A DNA stretch of 6,626 nt from Promethearchaeota archaeon (GTDB lineage: Archaea > Asgardarchaeota > Lokiarchaeia > Sigynarchaeales > SOKP01). The notes under the pieces were generated by a model. That model was given only the letters and a program-made list of their open reading frames with translations, made no database searches and was not told the origin of the DNA. This document shows, piece after piece, positions 4,753 to 6,626 of this stretch. A program made the position numbers and the translations under genes. Numbering within the stretch: the first letter of the stretch is position 1; each line of letters opens with the position of its first letter. The stretch covers positions 1 to 6,626 of the forward strand of contig WJKD01000212.1 in NCBI GenBank assembly GCA_014729315.1. The letters are read 5' to 3'.

Positions 4753-5787
4753 TTATTCCAAAATAACGGTCCATTCGAATTCGTCTTCAATATCTAAGCG
4801 CTGAATTCCCGTGAGAAGTTTGTAGAGCTGAGTAGTTATTTTTCCTGGTTCTCCGGCGTTAAAAGTTTTGCGATTATTCCAAAAGTCAATAGATTTTATA
4901 GGAGTTATTACGGCAGCAGTGCCCGTACAGAAAGCTTCGCTACACGAGTCCTTGAATAATTCCTTGTATGATATGTCTCTTTCCTCCACTTGCATACCCA
5001 ATTTCTTTTCGGCGAGTTCCATGACTGATTTAAGCGTAATTCCTTCAAGAATAGTTCCATCTCTTATAGGTGTGACAAGTACATCGTCTAAAATAGCGCA
5101 AAAGTTTGCGGAGCCCACTTCGCTAATGTATTCCATCTTCACAGAATCTAGAAAAATCACTTGAGCGTATCCTTTTTGCTTTGCTTCTTTTGCTGCCATC
5201 ATGGTTCCAGCGTAGTTGCTGCATGTTTTAGAAAACCCCGTACCTCCTGGGCTTGCGCGCGTATACTTTTTTGTAATCTCTAAAGTTATTCCTTCGAAGC
5301 CTTTTGGGAAATAGGGTCCGACAGGAGAACAATAAACTATAAATTTGTATTCCTTTGCAGGGGCAATTCCCAAAATTGGACCGCTTCCTATCATTAAAGG
5401 TCGAAGATATAAAGCCCCCCCGCTTTCGTAAGGTGGAACATATTCCTCATTTTCCTTCACGACTTTTTTCACCGCTTCCACAAATTCAAATTCGTTGTAT
5501 GGGGGCATTAATAACCTTTTAGCACTTTTTGTGAATCTCTTTGCGTTCTCGTTCGGTCTAAATAAAACATTCTTGCGATCTCGACTTTGCAAAGCTTTCA
5601 TACCTTCGAAAATTCCTTGCCCGTAGTTAAGAACACAAGCGGCTGGAGATAATTTAATTTCTCCCAACGGTAATAGCTTTCCATTGCCCCAATTACCGTT
5701 CTTATAGTCCGAAACAAACATCTTGTTTGTCTCGATAAAATCAAAGCCTAGATTATAAAAATCTAAGTCTATTTGTTTTGCTTCCAT
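4753..5787 (-). CDS. ilvE: Branched-chain-amino-acid aminotransferase, plant/eukaryote-like type
   Basis: This 344-residue protein is a fold-type IV PLP aminotransferase. It should interconvert leucine, isoleucine and valine with their 2-oxo acids, using glutamate/2-oxoglutarate, in the cytoplasm. Recognisable blocks in order are SPAACVLNYGQGIFEGMKA (47-65), LFRPNENAKRF (75-85), LYLRPLMIGSGPILGIAP (127-143), ASPGGTGFSKTCSNYAG (178-194), EVGSANF (223-229), GTILEGIT (244-251) and EAFCTGTAAVITPI (284-297). K187 is in the position of the lysine that binds PLP, and the phosphate-binding TGTA is intact. The usual 'ILPGITR' is ILEGITL here, and the usual EEVG is SEVG. The blocks and the C-terminal EWTVIL follow plant BCATs more closely than the short (~300-residue) bacterial IlvE. 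The ATG has only a weak GTGA upstream. It may serve synthesis or breakdown; the crotonase at the left edge is not close enough to decide. Confidence 0.93.
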   Translation of the reverse strand: MEAKQIDLDFYNLGFDFIETNKMFVSDYKNGNWGNGKLLPLGEIKLSPAACVLNYGQGIFEGMKALQSRDRKNVLFRPNENAKRFTKSAKRLLMPPYNEFEFVEAVKKVVKENEEYVPPYESGGALYLRPLMIGSGPILGIAPAKEYKFIVYCSPVGPYFPKGFEGITLEITKKYTRASPGGTGFSKTCSNYAGTMMAAKEAKQKGYAQVIFLDSVKMEYISEVGSANFCAILDDVLVTPIRDGTILEGITLKSVMELAEKKLGMQVEERDISYKELFKDSCSEAFCTGTAAVITPIKSIDFWNNRKTFNAGEPGKITTQLYKLLTGIQRLDIEDEFEWTVILE

Positions 5788-5942
5788 ATATTTTCACTTG
5801 GTTTGTTTTTCTTTAGCTGACCCCAAAAGCAAAAACACTTTCCCAAAATGACCTCTTCCGAATAATAGTATCTGCAAAGCAAGAAGAACATTCCTAAAAA
5901 CAAATATTATAAGAAAAAGGCAGGAAAAGTATTCTTGCTTTA

Positions 5943-6024
5943 TAATACTAATACTGCCGCCGCTACCGCCAACGCAATAATGAGTAAAGCGCTTAACGGA
6001 GCAAATTCCGAAGTATTAGTATTA
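5943..6024. repeat. Perfect 13-bp inverted repeat with 56-base spacer
   Basis: TAATACTAATACT (5943-5955) is the exact reverse complement of AGTATTAGTATTA (6012-6024). Each arm is itself a double TAATAC-type hexamer. The repeat surrounds the most GC-rich part of the gap between ilvE and the eL40 gene. Confidence 0.6.
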
Positions 6025-6067
6025 CAAGAGATCATTGTAATCTCTAATCAAGGAACTTATATAAGTT
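6022..6067. repeat. Overlapping hairpins and a 14-bp palindrome
   Basis: TTACAA (6022-6027) can pair with TTGTAA (6035-6040). AGAGAT (6027-6032) can pair with ATCTCT (6040-6045). The two stems share bases and exclude each other. Nine bases on, AACTTATATAAGTT (6054-6067) is a perfect palindrome. Confidence 0.5.
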
Positions 6068-6164
6068 TTATGTGATTTTAATGTCTACGAGAAGTGAAAT
6101 AAACATAGAATGAAAACTTAATTCAAAATAAGCACAAAGAATGAAGTATAAATTAAAGAAATTT

Positions 6165-6326
6165 TTATTTCTGGAGGTCTCTCTTCTTAATTCGTAAATC
6201 TTTTCCCCTACAACGTCTACATTTTTTAGCTTTAAGTGGATTCAAGGCACCACAGCGTCGGCATACGCTTTTTTCTAATAAATGGTAGCGGACTATTTTT
6301 CGCTTAAAAGGATCTTCAATAGGCAT
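6165..6326 (-). CDS. rpl40e: Large-subunit ribosomal protein eL40 (L40e)
   Basis: The 53-residue basic protein begins [20 protein letters not shown] and then has CRRCGALNP and KAKKCRRC. The four cysteines C22, C25, C36 and C39 form a CxxC-x10-CxxC zinc ribbon. This is the standard archaeal form of eL40. In eukaryotes the same protein is made as a fusion to ubiquitin; archaea have it free. It sits in the large ribosomal subunit near the factor-binding region. The length (about 50 residues) and the MPI start are typical, so the ATG at 6326 is secure. It is transcribed away from the eL38 gene, with a 227-base shared upstream region. No strong ribosome binding site is seen, only a GAG-rich stretch before the ATG. 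Confidence 0.93.
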   Translation of the reverse strand: MPIEDPFKRKIVRYHLLEKSVCRRCGALNPLKAKKCRRCRGKDLRIKKRDLQK

Positions 6327-6479
6327 AACTCAGTTCAACTCTTTAATTGATCTTAAAATTAAAAACTTAGTGTTCTTAAAATTAATTTAATAAACGCACT
6401 ATAAAAAATAAAATTTTTGAATTTTCGGGAAAATTCTAACTTAATAGAAACAGATTGCATAAAATTTAATTTGAATAGA

Positions 6480-6487
6480 TTATAAAT
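6480..6487 (+). promoter_or_regulatory. Candidate TATA box for the eL38 gene
   Basis: TTATAAAT lies 67-74 bases before the eL38 start codon and is directly followed by a tandem 9-mer (CTAATTAAT, CTGATTAAT; 6489-6506) like the one before membrane paralogue 2. Another TATA-like site, TTGTATAATA, begins at 6513. Confidence 0.4.
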
Positions 6488-6553
6488 CCTAATTAATCTG
6501 ATTAATAGACAATTGTATAATAAGTTAATACTAGGCGGTGCACATAAATAAAT

Positions 6554-6626
6554 ATGCCGAAAGAAATTTTTGACGAGGATAAGTTCTTGGAATTATCTGA
6601 GAACGCAGTTCATTGCAGAGTAAAGC
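6554..6626 (+). CDS. rpl38e: Ribosomal protein eL38 (L38e), N-terminal part (3' end outside window)
   Basis: The frame runs from the ATG to the window edge and gives 24 codons: MPKEIFDEDKFLELSENAVH then CRVK. Archaeal eL38 proteins of about 65-70 residues begin with a short MP-basic-acidic stretch, then a 'FLELSEKA..CRVKR' block, which this matches well. eL38 is a small large-subunit protein found in eukaryotes and part of the archaea. The sequence AGGCGGTG at 6533-6540 resembles a Shine-Dalgarno site but is 13 bases from the ATG. An in-frame TAA at 6545 rules out earlier starts. The short visible length keeps the call below certain. Confidence 0.75.
   Translation, partial: MPKEIFDEDKFLELSENAVHCRVK

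Larger units (their letters stand above)
5869..6075 (+). pseudogene. Unassigned coding-like open frame, possible gene remnant
   Basis: The plus-strand frame is open from just after tandem in-frame stops (TAA TAG at 5863-5868) to a TGA at 6073-6075. The middle reads GKVFLLYNTNTAAATANAIM followed by SKALNGANSEVLVLQEIIV. This resembles a folded beta-alpha-beta protein start more than chance AT-rich DNA, and the first half is more GC-rich than its surroundings. There is no good start codon before the internal ATG at 5992. An ATG at 5848 in the same frame is cut off by the two stops after five codons. It could be a decayed fragment, a very small gene with a rare start, or chance. A distant flavodoxin-like or Alba-like look was considered but not supported. 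Confidence 0.22.
5788..6164. other. Gap between ilvE and the eL40 gene
   Basis: These 377 bases hold no complete gene that I can support and no tRNA-like fold. The part next to ilvE (5788-5870) is AT-rich leader with no clear TATA box on the minus strand; a weak candidate is TTATAATAT, read on the minus strand at about 5904-5912. The middle contains an unassigned coding-like frame (5869-6075) and several inverted repeats, described separately. The last 90 bases are AT-rich without obvious structure. Confidence 0.5.

Noticed and set aside
4868..5164. Plus-strand open frame of 98 codons opposite ilvE
   Set aside because: Antisense to conserved blocks of the aminotransferase, including TGTA and ILEGIT.
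5811..5880. Possible tRNA or small RNA in the ilvE leader
   Set aside because: No T-loop GTTCRA-type sequence, acceptor stem or anticodon stem could be found on either strand.

Overview
The window reads as AT-rich chromosomal DNA of an archaeon. A small eL40-type zinc-ribbon ribosomal protein and the start of an eL38-type ribosomal protein face away from each other at the right edge. Both are shared with eukaryotes, and eL38 in particular points to the TACK or Asgard side of the archaea. Candidate archaeal TATA boxes (TTTATAAA, TTATATAA, TTATAAAT), oligo-T tracts after stop codons and a GAGGT ribosome binding site fit this. The lineage is an inference. An Asgard (Lokiarchaeia-like) genome would suit the AT-richness, the crotonase and the 7-helix membrane proteins, but nothing here proves it.

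Layout. Positions 1-354 hold the C-terminal part of an enoyl-CoA hydratase/isomerase family protein, cut by the window edge. About 503-1877 is a TnpB-only IS200/IS605-type element (IS1341-like). It has an intact RNA-guided nuclease gene, two terminal hairpins that both carry a TTTA loop, and a string of hairpins at the 3' end of the gene that should be the scaffold of its guide (omega/re) RNA. No tnpA is present. From 1933 to 4610 there are three consecutive, separately promoted genes for 7-helix membrane proteins of about 242-256 residues, which look like divergent paralogues of one family with no recognised function. Facing them on the minus strand, 4753-5787 encodes a branched-chain aminotransferase most like the plant/eukaryote-type enzymes. 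The 377 bases upstream of it hold no convincing complete gene. They do contain a 67-codon coding-like open frame and a cluster of inverted repeats. The eL40 gene follows at 6165-6326 (minus), and the first 24 codons of eL38 lie at 6554-6626 (plus).

How the parts relate. The metabolic genes (crotonase, branched-chain aminotransferase) and ribosomal protein genes look like ordinary chromosome. The mobile element ends only 55 bases before the first membrane-protein gene, so any promoter of that gene must lie in a very short gap or inside the element. The most interesting parts are the tandem 7-helix family, with receptor-like N-out/C-in topology and a shared C-terminal signature, and the intact TnpB/guide RNA unit whose expected guide can be read directly from the right flank.
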